From Nitrospira sp. UBA5698 (GTDB lineage: Bacteria > Nitrospirota > Nitrospiria > Nitrospirales > Nitrospiraceae), in assembly GCA_002420115.1 (NCBI GenBank), contig DIHK01000001.1, positions 19,915-49,178 on the forward strand: DNA of 29,264 nucleotides, written 5' to 3'. The translations under genes and the position numbers were made by a program. Of this stretch, positions 7,415 to 18,600 are shown one piece after another. The notes under the pieces were generated by a model. That model searched no databases and had not been told where the DNA came from. It worked only from the letters and a program-made list of their open reading frames with translations. Positions within the stretch are counted from its first letter, which is position 1; each line of letters opens with the position of its first letter.

Positions 7415-7777
7415 TTAGCACTCGTTAAATAATCGAAGCTGGTTTGGGTGTCGTTTCACTTTCCAGGACCCCGGGAGTCGTCGTGTCTTCTTCGGCTTGC
7501 TGGGTGGCCTCGACTCTTTCAACAACTCCTGGACTTCGTTGCATGTGATCTGCTCAAAGTCGCCAAGATCAGTTTCTCGGAGACTCACGCTCCATTCTGA
7601 GACAGGACGCTTTCGTTTGCCGGCTGGTCGATTCAACCAGCGTAGCTGGAAATACCAGTTTCCAGACCAGTCGGTACCAATGGTGTACACGGAGCCAATC
7701 AAACCAGCTGAATACCCGAGCCGGGCAGTTGTCAGGCGAAGGTAGGTGTCTTTGACGATGTCAGACCGGGCGAGCAT
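7415..7777 (-). CDS. Hypothetical protein, 120 residues
   Basis: The product begins MLARSDIVKDTYLRLTTARL and contains a protein-like central part (WSGNWYFQLRWLNRP, then EWSVSLRETDLGDFEQI and an acidic helix CNEVQELLKE). It ends in a basic Lys/Arg/Pro-rich tail (RPPSKPKKTRRLPGSWKVKR), which would suit nucleic-acid binding. No domain is recognised. The ribosome binding site before the ATG is weak. It is the only minus-strand gene I support in the left half of the window and stands alone between a repeat and a structured spacer. Confidence 0.5.
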   Translation of the reverse strand: MLARSDIVKDTYLRLTTARLGYSAGLIGSVYTIGTDWSGNWYFQLRWLNRPAGKRKRPVSEWSVSLRETDLGDFEQITCNEVQELLKESRPPSKPKKTRRLPGSWKVKRHPNQLRLFNEC

Positions 7778-7986
7778 GAAAAGTAGCCAATGGTTACATG
7801 TGTGCTAATCGAAGTCAAGTTGGTACCAGAGGAAGGAAAGTGTTGAGAGAACCGCTTGACCACTCAAGCTCCAAGAAACTCGTTGCTATGGGTCAGTGCC
7901 ATTAGGAATACTTGTAATATGTATATCCGAACTGATGATATGCCATCATTATGCCTTGCACTTTGCCGGTATAGCCCTTAAGATGC

Positions 7987-8021
7987 CGCCGTCCTCCAGA
8001 GCCTGACGGCGTCCTGACGCC
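7987..8021 (+). promoter_or_regulatory. Two overlapping, mutually exclusive hairpins
   Basis: CGCCGTC (7987-7993) can pair with GACGGCG (8005-8011). Alternatively GGCGTC (8008-8013) can pair with GACGCC (8016-8021). The two stems share 8008-8011, so only one can form at a time. They end 27 bases before the ATG of the winged-helix gene. This resembles a switching leader, but both stems are short and may be chance. Confidence 0.3.
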
Positions 8022-8048
8022 ATTGCAACACACCGTTATGGGTGTTTC

Positions 8049-8306
8049 ATGCCACAGAAACCTATCAGGCCAGGTGATAGGGAACAGAAACGAAAGAAAA
8101 GCCTTCAGCGGCGAGTCTTGCAACACCTCAAACACCACGGACCTAAACACTATACCAATCTCTCTCTCCTGTTTGATCCACAGGGAACGGGGGACACCGG
8201 CCTAGCTGTGCAGGCCCTCAAGAAACGGCACTGTGTCAAGATAGGCCAAGACGGAATAGTCCGAATTACTGACGCAGGCTTACGGCTTCTTGAGAAGCAG
8301 AGCTAG
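8049..8306 (+). CDS. Small winged-helix protein, 85 residues
   Basis: After a basic N-terminus (MPQKPIRPGDREQKRKK) the protein shows a winged helix-turn-helix pattern: helix RRVLQHLKHHG, a second helical part with NLSLLFDPQGTGDTGLAV, a recognition-like helix QALKKRHCVKIG, then the wing GIVRITDAGLRLLEKQ. That order matches small stand-alone wHTH proteins seen in many bacteria. It probably binds DNA as a regulator; target unknown. The start is ATG 8049; an alternative ATG at 8023 is in another frame. A hairpin follows the stop immediately. Confidence 0.65.
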   Translation: MPQKPIRPGDREQKRKKSLQRRVLQHLKHHGPKHYTNLSLLFDPQGTGDTGLAVQALKKRHCVKIGQDGIVRITDAGLRLLEKQS

Positions 8307-8308
8307 TT

Positions 8309-8327
8309 ACTCCCTGTCACAGGGGGT
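8309..8327 (+). terminator. Hairpin just after the winged-helix gene, possible terminator
   Basis: ACTCCCTG pairs with CAGGGGGT around a TCA loop, giving eight pairs including one G-T, starting three bases after the stop codon. No T-run follows (GAGAATCTT), so efficient intrinsic termination is uncertain. The remainder of the gap to 8644 carries the promoter at 8520-8548 and no gene. Confidence 0.35.
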
Positions 8328-8519
8328 GAGAATCTTATCCGCCTGTAGCTTCAAGGCCCGCAGGCGTTTGAGGTGTCTGTCTGCTCTTTTGATGGGTTGC
8401 CGTCCTTCTCGGTGATCAATGTCCCATCATTCCCCCTCTTTTGACTACTGTCCCGTGTGGTTTGCATTCCTGTAGATTCCGGCAGCTTGGCGTTGGCATG
8501 GGGTTATGAACCACGGTTC

Positions 8520-8548
8520 TTGACAGCATGCCGACGGCCTCCTAGACT
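8520..8548 (+). promoter_or_regulatory. Sigma70-type promoter for the RTX unit
   Basis: A perfect TTGACA (8520-8525) is followed after 17 bases by TAGACT (8543-8548), which matches four of six positions of TATAAT. Transcription would start near 8555, giving an untranslated leader of about 90 bases before the ATG at 8645. It is the best promoter-like sequence ahead of the 342-residue gene and the giant RTX gene, which are close enough to be co-transcribed. Confidence 0.5.
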
Positions 8549-8644
8549 CACGCACCTTACTACTTAGGAACACACATGAAGCAGGTTGCTTCCATGCTGG
8601 TGTCACCCTCGCGGTCTGTCCCCATCACAAAGGAGTGTGAGTCT

Positions 8645-9673
8645 ATGCGTGAATCAAAAGACACAATCATTGTGCTCAACGTCAGACGGAAATCTGCCGG
8701 ACCGATGTCGCTGATGACAGTAAGCAGGTTGGGGACAGTCCTGATTGGTCTCGTGCTGGTATTGGCGGCTGGTGCTTCAGCAGGAGTGTTTGCAGAGGAA
8801 ACTGTTGCAGAACGGTTTAGTAAGGCAATGAAGAAGAAGGCGGATTACTGCAGGACGCACAAAATCGCCCCGGCAAACCGGCGTTGCGACATTCTCAAGC
8901 TGAAACCGGCCGATCCACTCGCGACAGAAGAGGGTCGTTTTGCCCACTCGATCAAAATTCCGAACCCCGTTCCTGAGGATAGTGGTTACAAGCCCGGTAT
9001 GACACCGGAACAATATTTCGACCATCTGTGTAAGACAGAAGCCGGGGAGTTTATCTACAAGACGGTGGAGAACGTGGAAGGGCTCTACATGATGCGGCCA
9101 AGGGAGGAAGCCACGGATGACGAGTTGAGTCATTTATACGCGTTGGAGGATCCGTATGGGCAGGTGCTCGGAGAAGATCGTAAGGCAGAGGACTCCTACG
9201 TCCAGCCAGCGATAGGCAAGTACTCATACCTTGAACTCCCCCAGAGTAGTCGCGAGACGAGGAACATTAGTCAGGCCCCGTACAAGCGATACTACCGCGA
9301 TGAAAACGCCCACCCACGGAAGGACTTTCAGACGGCAATCAACGGACAATTTGTCAGGGTTCCTTACATCGTTGCACAGGAGGAAATCGTAGACCGCAAG
9401 AGTCGATTTGCTTACACCTGGCGAGGGCTCGCAAGACCCCACGATCGAGAATTGGGAATCGCTGGTGGTGAACTCATCGTGCTGAATCTGGAGACCAGAG
9501 AGATCTTGGCTGTTCGCCGTGGGTACATACGATCCGGGTGGATGAAAAATCTGACGGGGATTTGGTGGTTAACAGCTCGGGTCTGTCCCGGTTCCGGTAG
9601 TAAACGGGAACATTTGTTTGTCAAGGAAATCCTCAAGCCTGCCGCGACAACGAGTGTGATCAAGGAGAGGTAA
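8645..9673 (+). CDS. Exported protein of unknown function, upstream partner of the RTX gene
   Basis: ATG 8645 is chosen over the in-frame ATG 8576 because AAAGGAG lies nine bases upstream (about 8629-8635). The product is 342 residues. A hydrophobic segment (about 32-48, GTVLIGLVLVLAAGASAG, then VFAEE) is a signal peptide or anchor after an unusually long N-region. The mature part contains DYCRTHKI, RRCDILKL, LCKTEAGEFIYKTVENVEG, SHLYALEDPYGQ and a C-terminal part ending ELIVLNLETREILAVRRGYI. I recall proteins with this pattern as conserved hypotheticals in proteobacteria but know no function. The stop is two bases before the start of the giant RTX gene, so the two are probably translated together, suggesting a role in its export, folding or surface retention (inference). 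Confidence 0.75.
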   Translation: MRESKDTIIVLNVRRKSAGPMSLMTVSRLGTVLIGLVLVLAAGASAGVFAEETVAERFSKAMKKKADYCRTHKIAPANRRCDILKLKPADPLATEEGRFAHSIKIPNPVPEDSGYKPGMTPEQYFDHLCKTEAGEFIYKTVENVEGLYMMRPREEATDDELSHLYALEDPYGQVLGEDRKAEDSYVQPAIGKYSYLELPQSSRETRNISQAPYKRYYRDENAHPRKDFQTAINGQFVRVPYIVAQEEIVDRKSRFAYTWRGLARPHDRELGIAGGELIVLNLETREILAVRRGYIRSGWMKNLTGIWWLTARVCPGSGSKREHLFVKEILKPAATTSVIKER

Positions 9674-9674
9674 T

Positions 9675-12600
9675 ATGACCCAGATCAATACGTGGCTTCA
9701 GTTCGCGTTGCAGCAGATGGCCGCTGAATCGTATCTCGACCGCGTTCTGTCGGGAGAGTTGCAATTGGAGCAAGCGCTTCGACTAGGTAATAATCGGTTA
9801 TCTGCGGCCTTGGCCTCTGAACCCATCCTTCTAGGTAAGACGCGGATGACTGACCAGCAGATCATCGGCTTTAGTGTGCACTACGACATCATCGACCATC
9901 ATGCCAACGACGCGACAGGGTTCTCAGCGACATTGATAAAAGATCTAAGAGATCCGACCGGCAAGACCTACACGCTCTCGTTCCGCAGTTTGGAGTATCA
10001 GAACCAGGCGCAAGGAGGCGATTGGGAGCGTGATGGGCAAGGTGGCGCGGCTGGGGAGATCGCGGGGGCTGGGTTTGCGCTCGGGCAGCTCGTGAGTATG
10101 GAGCGGTATTACGAAGAGCTAAAACGCTCGGGCAAGTTGCCGGCTGGGTCCACGCTCAATGTCACCGGCTACTCACTGGGAGGCCATCTGGCGACTGTGT
10201 TCACCTTGCTGCACAGTAATGACATCAATCACACCTACATCTTCAATGGCGCGGGAATTGGGCAAATCGGTGGAGTGACTTCGGTGGTGACCGAAGCGGA
10301 CCGGATCGGGCAGCTCATTACTGCGATGGACGCGAAGTTTATTGAGTTTGATCCGATGGGCGCCCTCACCCGTAGCGGATCGAGCGCCAATGTCCAAAAC
10401 ATGTCCTGGTATCAGCCGGCGGTGATCCAGGTGGCTGGACAGTTTCAGACGACAGGAACGGCAAGCATGCCGACAGGCGGTCTCAATGGCGGTGTGACAC
10501 GAACTGATGGTGTATTTCAGAAAATCATACAGCTATTTGGTGTCGGTGTTACAGGTGGTGACATACAACTAGTCGCCAATTCGGGGATACATGGGCCAGT
10601 TCACGCGGTGCTGATCGAAGGACAACCGCTTGTAGAAGGGCTGCCCAATCCCTTCCGTGACTACGGCAACGCTCATAGCATTACCTTGGTTGTAGATTCG
10701 TTGGCCCTACAGTCGCTCTTCGAGACCCTTGACCCGGATCTCACGCAGATCGATATCGAAAATATGCTCAAAGCTGCTTCCTCAGCACAGGCTGATGCGA
10801 CGGCATTTTCTGTCGAAGAGCACGTTGCCGAAGGAGATACGCTTGAGTTGGCATTGGATGCGTTACGGACACTCTTTGTGCCGAATGCGCTCGATAAGAC
10901 GACCGACTTCGATGACGATACCGGCGGGTTTGGTAACCTCGGCACTCGGACGGAGTTTTACACGCATCTGGCAGAAGTCCAGGCTATCGTTGCCAACCAA
11001 ACCTTCTCCATCGAACCGCTGGTCCAACGTGACAGTCAAGGTCGTGTGGTGCCGCGCCTCACGGCAGCGGAGTTAGTCGCAGAAGCGCAGGGAAATACTG
11101 ATCAAGGGTTGGCCTATCGTTATGCGCTGCGTACCATGAATCCATTTGCAGTGGTTGGGGTCGATTATGTTGGTCTTGGGCACGCTGCGAATGGAAAGTT
11201 AGCGTTGTATGATCCAGCTACCGGCTTCGGCGAGATGACGGAGCAGTATCTGACGGATCGTGCAACTTTTCTTCTTGCAAAGCTGGATCTGACCCTCAAT
11301 AACCGAACGACCCCTAGTGATTCGCTCAGCTTGACGCACTACGGGGACGCGGCATCGAGATTTGATATCCCTGCTGGACTTTCCTCCTTTGCGCGCGAGT
11401 ATCTCTTTGGCAGCGATCAAGCGGATGCCCTGACCGGCAGTCAGTTCGTGCCCACAGACGACCATCTCTACGGCGGTGGTGGCAGCGATGATCTGCGGGG
11501 TTTTGGTGGTGACGACTATCTCCAAGGCGATAGTGGCAATGACCGGTTAGATGGCGGGACGGGAGGCGATACACTTCACGGAGGTCTGGGATTCGACAGC
11601 TATGTTTTGACTGCGGATGGAACCGATCGCATTGAGGATGGCGATGATAGGGGTGTGATTCAGCTCAATGGCCGACTCCTAATGGGAGGGGTCCGTAAAG
11701 AAGGTGACCCTGACAGCACCTATAAAAGCCTCGATGGACAGTGGATCTTTGTACGGAACGGGAGCACGCTCACCCTCAACGGTACAGTCACCATTCAGCA
11801 TTGGCAGCCGGGTTCGCTGGGAATTGAATTGCGAGATCTCTCAGCCTCCCCAACAGACCCCGGTCTCCCAACTGGCCCCTTCGCTTTCACTGTGATCAGA
11901 GGACCAGAAAATAATGACCTCGATCCTCCCGGAGCAGGGCCGAGTGCCCTCTATGGGCATGGAGGCGACGATATTCTGGAGGGCGACCATACGCCACTTC
12001 TGGGGGCCTTTGACGATTTGTTGGATGGTGGGGCGGGCAATGACACCTTGATCGCAGGGTTAGGCCACGACTATCTGCTCGGCGGGCCAGGCGACGATTA
12101 CGCGTATGTGGACGACGGCGATTACTTTTTTGGCGGGGACGATGTCGACATCATGGCGGGCAGTACGTTCATCGTCAATTTCACGAACGCGACGATCAGC
12201 TCCGGTACGCATTATGGTGAGGGTGGCGAGGGGAACGATGTGTTGATGGGTGGCTTGGGCATAGATGTGTTGAAAGGTGATGCCGGTGATGACCAGTTGT
12301 GGGGGGAGAACCGCCCGACGGGGTGGCTTGGGCGTGTGGCGGATGGCATAGGCGGGTTTATTTCTGTGCCTCAGCAGGAGTTTTTTAGTGCAGCCGGTGC
12401 TGCGGATTACCTCGATGGTGGAGCGGGGGACGACTACCTCCGTGGCGATGGCGGCGATGACGTCATCATTGGCGGGGATGACAACGACCAATTGTGGGGA
12501 GACGATCAGCAGGTAGCTGCCGTGCAGGAGGGGGCTGATTGGCTCGATGGTGGGGCTGGAGACGATTTTCTCTGGGGTGGGGGCGGCAATGATCGTCTGA

Positions 12601-15600
12601 TTGGAGGGAATGGCGTCGATACGCTCGTCGGGGATTTTCTCAATGATCCTATCGGTGGCGACGATTGGCTAGATGGAGGGAATGGTAACGACACGTTGAT
12701 GGGTGGGCGGGGCGATGATGTCCTCTTTGGTGGGGCCGATACGGATTTCTTGCTGGGGAATGAGGGGCATGATGTGCTGGATGGGGGCAGTGGAGACGAC
12801 GAGCTGCAGGGCGGCAGCGAGGCAGATGTGCTCTGGGGTGGAACCGGGATCGATCGGCTATTTGGTGATGATGGCAATGATCATCTATCCGGGGGCGACG
12901 ACAATGATTTCCTATTGGGTGACGCCGGCGCTGATATGTTGGTGGGCGGTACTGGAGACGACCAGCTTCAGGGTGGTGACGGCGAGGATATCCTGATCGG
13001 TGGAGCGGGAACAGACACGCTCATGGGCGGGGCCGGTGCCGATACTTATGTATTCAATCTAGGCGATGGGGTCGAATCGATTCAGGACACACCGGGTGAG
13101 GGCAACAAGATCGTATTCGGGGCAGGAATTTTTGCAGAGGACATCAGTGTCGGCATCGGCTCTCTCGTGGTCTGGGTGGGACTGACCGGCGACGCGATTC
13201 ACATTCAAGGGTTCGATCCTGCCACTCCCATGGTGCCGGTGGGAATCGAGACCGTTGAGTTTGCCGACGGAACCACGCTGACCCAGGCGGATCTTGTTAC
13301 CATGGGGTTTGATCTTATCGGCACAGCTGGAAACGATACTTTAAACGGTAGTGAGACCTACAGGACCCTCTATGGGCTCGACGGGGATGATTTCTTGACA
13401 GGGGGAAACCTCGACAATGTGATCCACGGCGGGCAGGGCCGAGATGTCATGTTTGGCAACGGGGGGAGTGATCAACTCCTCGGTGGAGTCGGCGATGATG
13501 TCATACAGGCTGGGGCTGGCAATGATGTCTTGAACGGCGAGGCAGGGAATGATTCGTTAGAGGGTGAGGCTGGTGACGATGTGCTTGATGGCGGTGACGG
13601 AGACGACCAGCTGTCTGGTGGAGAGGGAGCAGACCAGTTGTTCGGCGGTGAGGGAGATGATTTTGTCGTCACCGATGCAGAGGACACGGTTCGAGATGGC
13701 GGAGCCGGCATTGATACGATCAGTTTTCAAGGCGTCTTTGGCGTCACCTTTGATCTTGGAATCTCCAATTTTGAGAATGTGATCGGAACAGAAGGCAATG
13801 ATACGTTCACCGCCGCCTCCGCAGTTGGCCCGGTGCAGCTCTTTGGCAACGGAGGCAGCGATGCCCTGACCGGAGGCGCTGGCGACGATGTGCTCGTGGG
13901 TGGAGAGGTGTTTGTCGGCGAGGGGGCGGCCGATACGCTGATCGGCGGGGCCGGCAATGATCGACTTGAAGGTGGGACGGGCGATGATGCCTATGTGTTC
14001 AACCTTGGTGACGGGCAGGACCGGATTATCGATTCGGCTGTGCGTGAAGATCCGTTCGGTGGCGGCGAGGAGGCTGGCGGAGAAACAATTCTTGAAAGCA
14101 ACCGCCTTATTTTTGGCACGGGGATCGATAGTCAAGCGCTACGGCTGAGCATTGGGCCTGGCGCGATTCCACTCATCGATGGAATTCCGACGGGCAGTCT
14201 GCGTCTGAGCGTGGGAGCGAGCGACTCGCTGATATTCTCCGACTTCGATGCAGCCGATCTCTTCAGCCGTTACACCATCGAATCCTTCGAGTTTGCCGAC
14301 TCTCTATCGCTGAGCTATGCCCAACTAGTGGAAGAGCGTGGCTTCGATGTTCTCGGGACGAATGAAGATGAGAGTTTGACAGGGACGGCAGTGGCAGATC
14401 GGATCAGCGGATTCGACGGATCGGATGTGCTTCGTTCCGGGTTCGGGGCGGACACGCTCGACGGTGGAGCTGGTGACGATCAGCTGTTCGGCGGTGCCGG
14501 GAATGATTCGTATGTCTTCAGAGTCAGGGCCGGTCAGGACGTGGTGTTTGATCAGGCCGGATTCGACACCATACGAATGGGTGCGGGGATTGCGCCGACG
14601 GATGTGCGGGCTACCCGGGAAGCGAACGATCTCGTCCTGGCAGTACCGAGTACCGGCGATAGCTTGCGACTTCAAAATTTCTATCTGCACGCTGTCTTCC
14701 AAGTGGAGCAGGTGATATTTGCGGATGGGACGGTATGGGATCATGCGCGTCTGCTGGCGAGTACTCGGCGACAGGTCAATGGCACCGACGGCGACGACCT
14801 GCTGACGGGCGGCGTCACGGACGACACAATCATGGGCCTGGCCGGTGCCGATTCACTGAGCGGTCAGGCCGGGGATGATGTACTGGACGGTGGGCTTGGC
14901 GCTGATGTCATGACGGGCGGGTACGGAGAGGATACGTATCTGGTGGATGACATCGGAGATCTTGTGACCGAAGTGATCGGTGAAGGGACGGATACGGTGC
15001 TGAGCGGGATCACCTATTCGCTGACGTCCAATGTGGAGAATTTGATTCTGAGTGGGACAGCGACGATTGGTGGCACCGGGAATGAACTGGACAATGTGTT
15101 GACCGGCAATACCGGAGCCAATGTGCTCACCGGAGGCGCAGGTGACGACACCTATGTGATCGGGGCCGGCGACGTGGTGGTGGAGGCAGTCGGCGAGGGC
15201 ATCGATACGGTCGTGACCGACCAAAGCTATCTGCTTGGCGCGAATGTCGAGAACCTCACGCTGACAGGGACGGCCGCGCATAACGGCACGGGGAATGGAC
15301 TGGACAACGTGCTGGCCGGCAATAGCGGACTCAATGTGCTGACCGGAGGCGCGGGGAACGATACCTATGTGATTGGGGCCGGCGACGTGGTGGTGGAGGC
15401 AGCCGGTGAAGGCACGGATACCGTTGTCACGGATCAGGATTATGTGCTTGGGGACGCGATAGAAAACCTGAGCCTGACCGGGAATCACTCCGTGAACGGT
15501 GTCGGGAATGAGCTGGACAATAGGTTGGCTGGAAACACAGCCACAAATGTGCTGCAAGGTGGGCTTGGCGACGATACCTACGTGGTCGGGTCGGACGACC

Positions 15601-18600
15601 TCGTGGTGGAGGTGGCGGATGCAGGTACTGATACCGTCGAGGCCGCTGAAAGCTATGTCTTGGGAACACACATTGAGAACCTTACTTTACTCGATACATT
15701 TCCCACTCTTCGTGTTGGACTCACGCCAGGAACCAATGAAAGTGTATCGGTTGGGATGGAAAGTCATTATTCGGGAATCGGTAATGAACTGAACAACGTC
15801 CTGACAGGTAATCGTGGCGACAATGTGCTCGAGGGTCTTAGCGGAGACGATGTGCTCAATGGGAAGAGTGGTCACGATACGCTCAAAGGTGGTGAGGGGG
15901 CCGATACGTATCTGTTTGGAGTTGGAGACGGACACGATCGGATTGAAGACCAAAGCGTGAGCGGCGAGATTGATAGCATCCAACTGGCGCCGGGGCTGGC
16001 ACCAAATCACATTGGCGTCGTGCAGTCGGGGAGCGATTTGGTTCTGCGGATGCCTGGTTCAGAGGATTCGTTGACACTCGCTAATTTCTTCGGCCTTCCG
16101 TCCGCAGCGCAAAAAAATGTACGATTCGAAGATGGCACCGTGTGGGACGAAGCGGCTTTGCGCCAGCTAGGTGCCGACCCTGGACAAGGCGTCACGATTG
16201 TCGACACGGACAGCGGCGACAATGTGTTGCTGGGCAGCAGCGGACATGATGTGCTCAGGGGGGGAAGCGGCAATGACATCCTGATCGGGGACGGCGGCAA
16301 CGATATTCTCAGGGATTCGGCCGGGAACAATGTGTATGACGGAGGGAGCGGCGATGATACTCTCATCGGCAGTGCCGGTAATGACAGCTTCCGGTTCGGC
16401 CGCGGGTATGGTCGCGATGTGGTCCTCGTGGATCAACTCTTTAACGATGCCTTCACCACCGATACCGATCACGTTCAGCTGGTGGGACTGAACCGCAGCG
16501 ATGTCCTCATACAACGGCAATCTTCCGCTTCAGGTCAGCTGAGCTTTACGATTACCGTGCTCGATACGGCGGATCAGCTGACCGTGCGGTTTCGAAACGG
16601 TATCTATGGGTTTGCTCCCGCACCGGTCACGCTGTATTTCGCCGATGGCACGAGTCAGGAGCTGGGGCTGTTTACCGATTTCCCTGCTGCGCCATCCCTG
16701 ACGGTGTTTAGTTCTGTGGACTATGCGCTGAAGGGAGATGAAGAGCATCTTGTTCTTGTGGATAACAATAGCTCAGTGGTTCCGAACTCCCGCATAGGAG
16801 TCGGCAACGGCTTGGACAATGTCATGCTCGGAAACACCGCTGATAACGTGCTCGAAGGCGGTGCCGGGCATGACGTATTACACGGGGGGTTCGCACGATC
16901 GGTAGAGGGTTTCTTCTTCGTCGATTCCGGTAGCGATATCCTGATAGGCGGAGAAGGGAATGATACGCTCATTCCCTTCGGCGATTCGGCATTTGCCTTC
17001 GACTTTGGAGTCGGTACCGACCCCAATCCATTTAACACGCCGGACGATGTGCTTATTGGTGGGCCTGGAAACGATACCTACTACATTCGGCATGCCGGTC
17101 AGACTCTTGTCGAACTGCCGGGGGAGGGCGTAGATACAGTGCACAGCACGGTCAGCTATTCCCTGCCTGATAACTTCGAGAATCTCGTCCTCACTCCCAC
17201 ATTTCATGATGAGACGGGGTTTGCTTCGCTGACTGGGACCGGCAACGAGTTGGACAATGTGCTGGTTGGTGGTGCCGGCACAGATTTGCTTAGCGGTGGT
17301 GCCGGTCGTGACACGCTGCATGGAGGGCTGAATGCGACGTTTGACGCTGGCGATTCGGCAGGCTTCCCCTCCAGCGATACTTTGATCGGTGGTACTGGCG
17401 ACGATACCTACCTTTTCAATCTCGGCGACGGCACCGACACAATTGAGGATCTTGCAGGTGTCGGCGAAGGCAACCGGATTCAATTCGGAACGGGGATTAC
17501 CCGAAACGATCTCATCTTCTCGCAGGATGACGTGGCCCGGACGCTGACTATCGGCGTGGGCGCAAGCGGAACGGACCAGCTCGTGCTCACGAATTTCGAC
17601 CCGACCAATGCCAATGGCTCGCTCGTGGTTGAAACCCTCGTCTTTGCGGATGGGAGCACGGCGAGTCTTGCCTCCTTGCTGGACGGGCAGGTCAACCAGG
17701 CGCCGACGGTGGTGACTCCGTTGACCGATCAAACGGTTTTAGAGGATGCATCGTTGAGCATCCAGATTCCCACCAGCACCTTCGTCGATCAGGACGCACA
17801 CGATGTATTGGCGTACAGCGCCAGTTTAGCTGACGGGGCGGCCTTGCCAACCTGGCTGACGTTTGATTCCGTGACTCATACGTTTGGCGGCATACCAACG
17901 AACAGTGAGGTTGGTACACTTCATCTGGCCGTGACGGCGACTGACTCGGGTGGGCTCAGTGCCACAAGTTCGTTTGCACTCACCGTGCAGAATGTGAATG
18001 ATGCGCCGACGATCGCGATGCCGCTTGCCGATCAATCGGTCACGCAAGGCAGCCTCTTTACCTTCATCGTGCCGGCTGACAGTTTCTCGGATGTTGATGC
18101 CGGCGATACCCTCGCATACCGTGCGACACGAGCTGACGGCACCACCCTGCCGACCTGGCTCACGTTCAATCCGAGTACCCGCACGTTTAGTGGGACACCA
18201 CAAGGTCAGGATATCGGCACTATCGATGTGCGAGTCACTGCTACCGACAGCGGGACGCTGAGTGTCAGCGATGTATTTGTTCTAACCATTTTGCCGATCC
18301 TTGGTACCGAGGGGAACGATACCCTTGTCGGGGCCGGCGGCGATGACGTCATCCAAGGTCTCGCCGGGGATGATGTGTTGCAAGGACTCGCCGGCAACGA
18401 TCTGCTCGATGGTGGAGTAGGGGGCGACTCGATGGTCGGCGGTCTGGGCAACGATGCCTTTGTCGTGGATGTGGCCGGTGATGTCGTCACGGAAGCCCTG
18501 AATCAGGGAACGGATACTGTTTACAGCGGTATCACGTATACCCTGGGTGCGAACGTTGAAAATCTAGTCTTGACCGGCACGGCCGTGCTTAACGGAATCG

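Noticed and set aside
12285..13700. Regular spaced repeats that might look like a CRISPR array
   Set aside because: They are in-frame RTX nonapeptide codons with no unique spacers between identical repeats.
14853..15671. 272-codon minus-strand frame and similar long antisense frames across the RTX gene
   Set aside because: They mirror the repetitive GC-rich RTX codons and show only repeat-derived composition.
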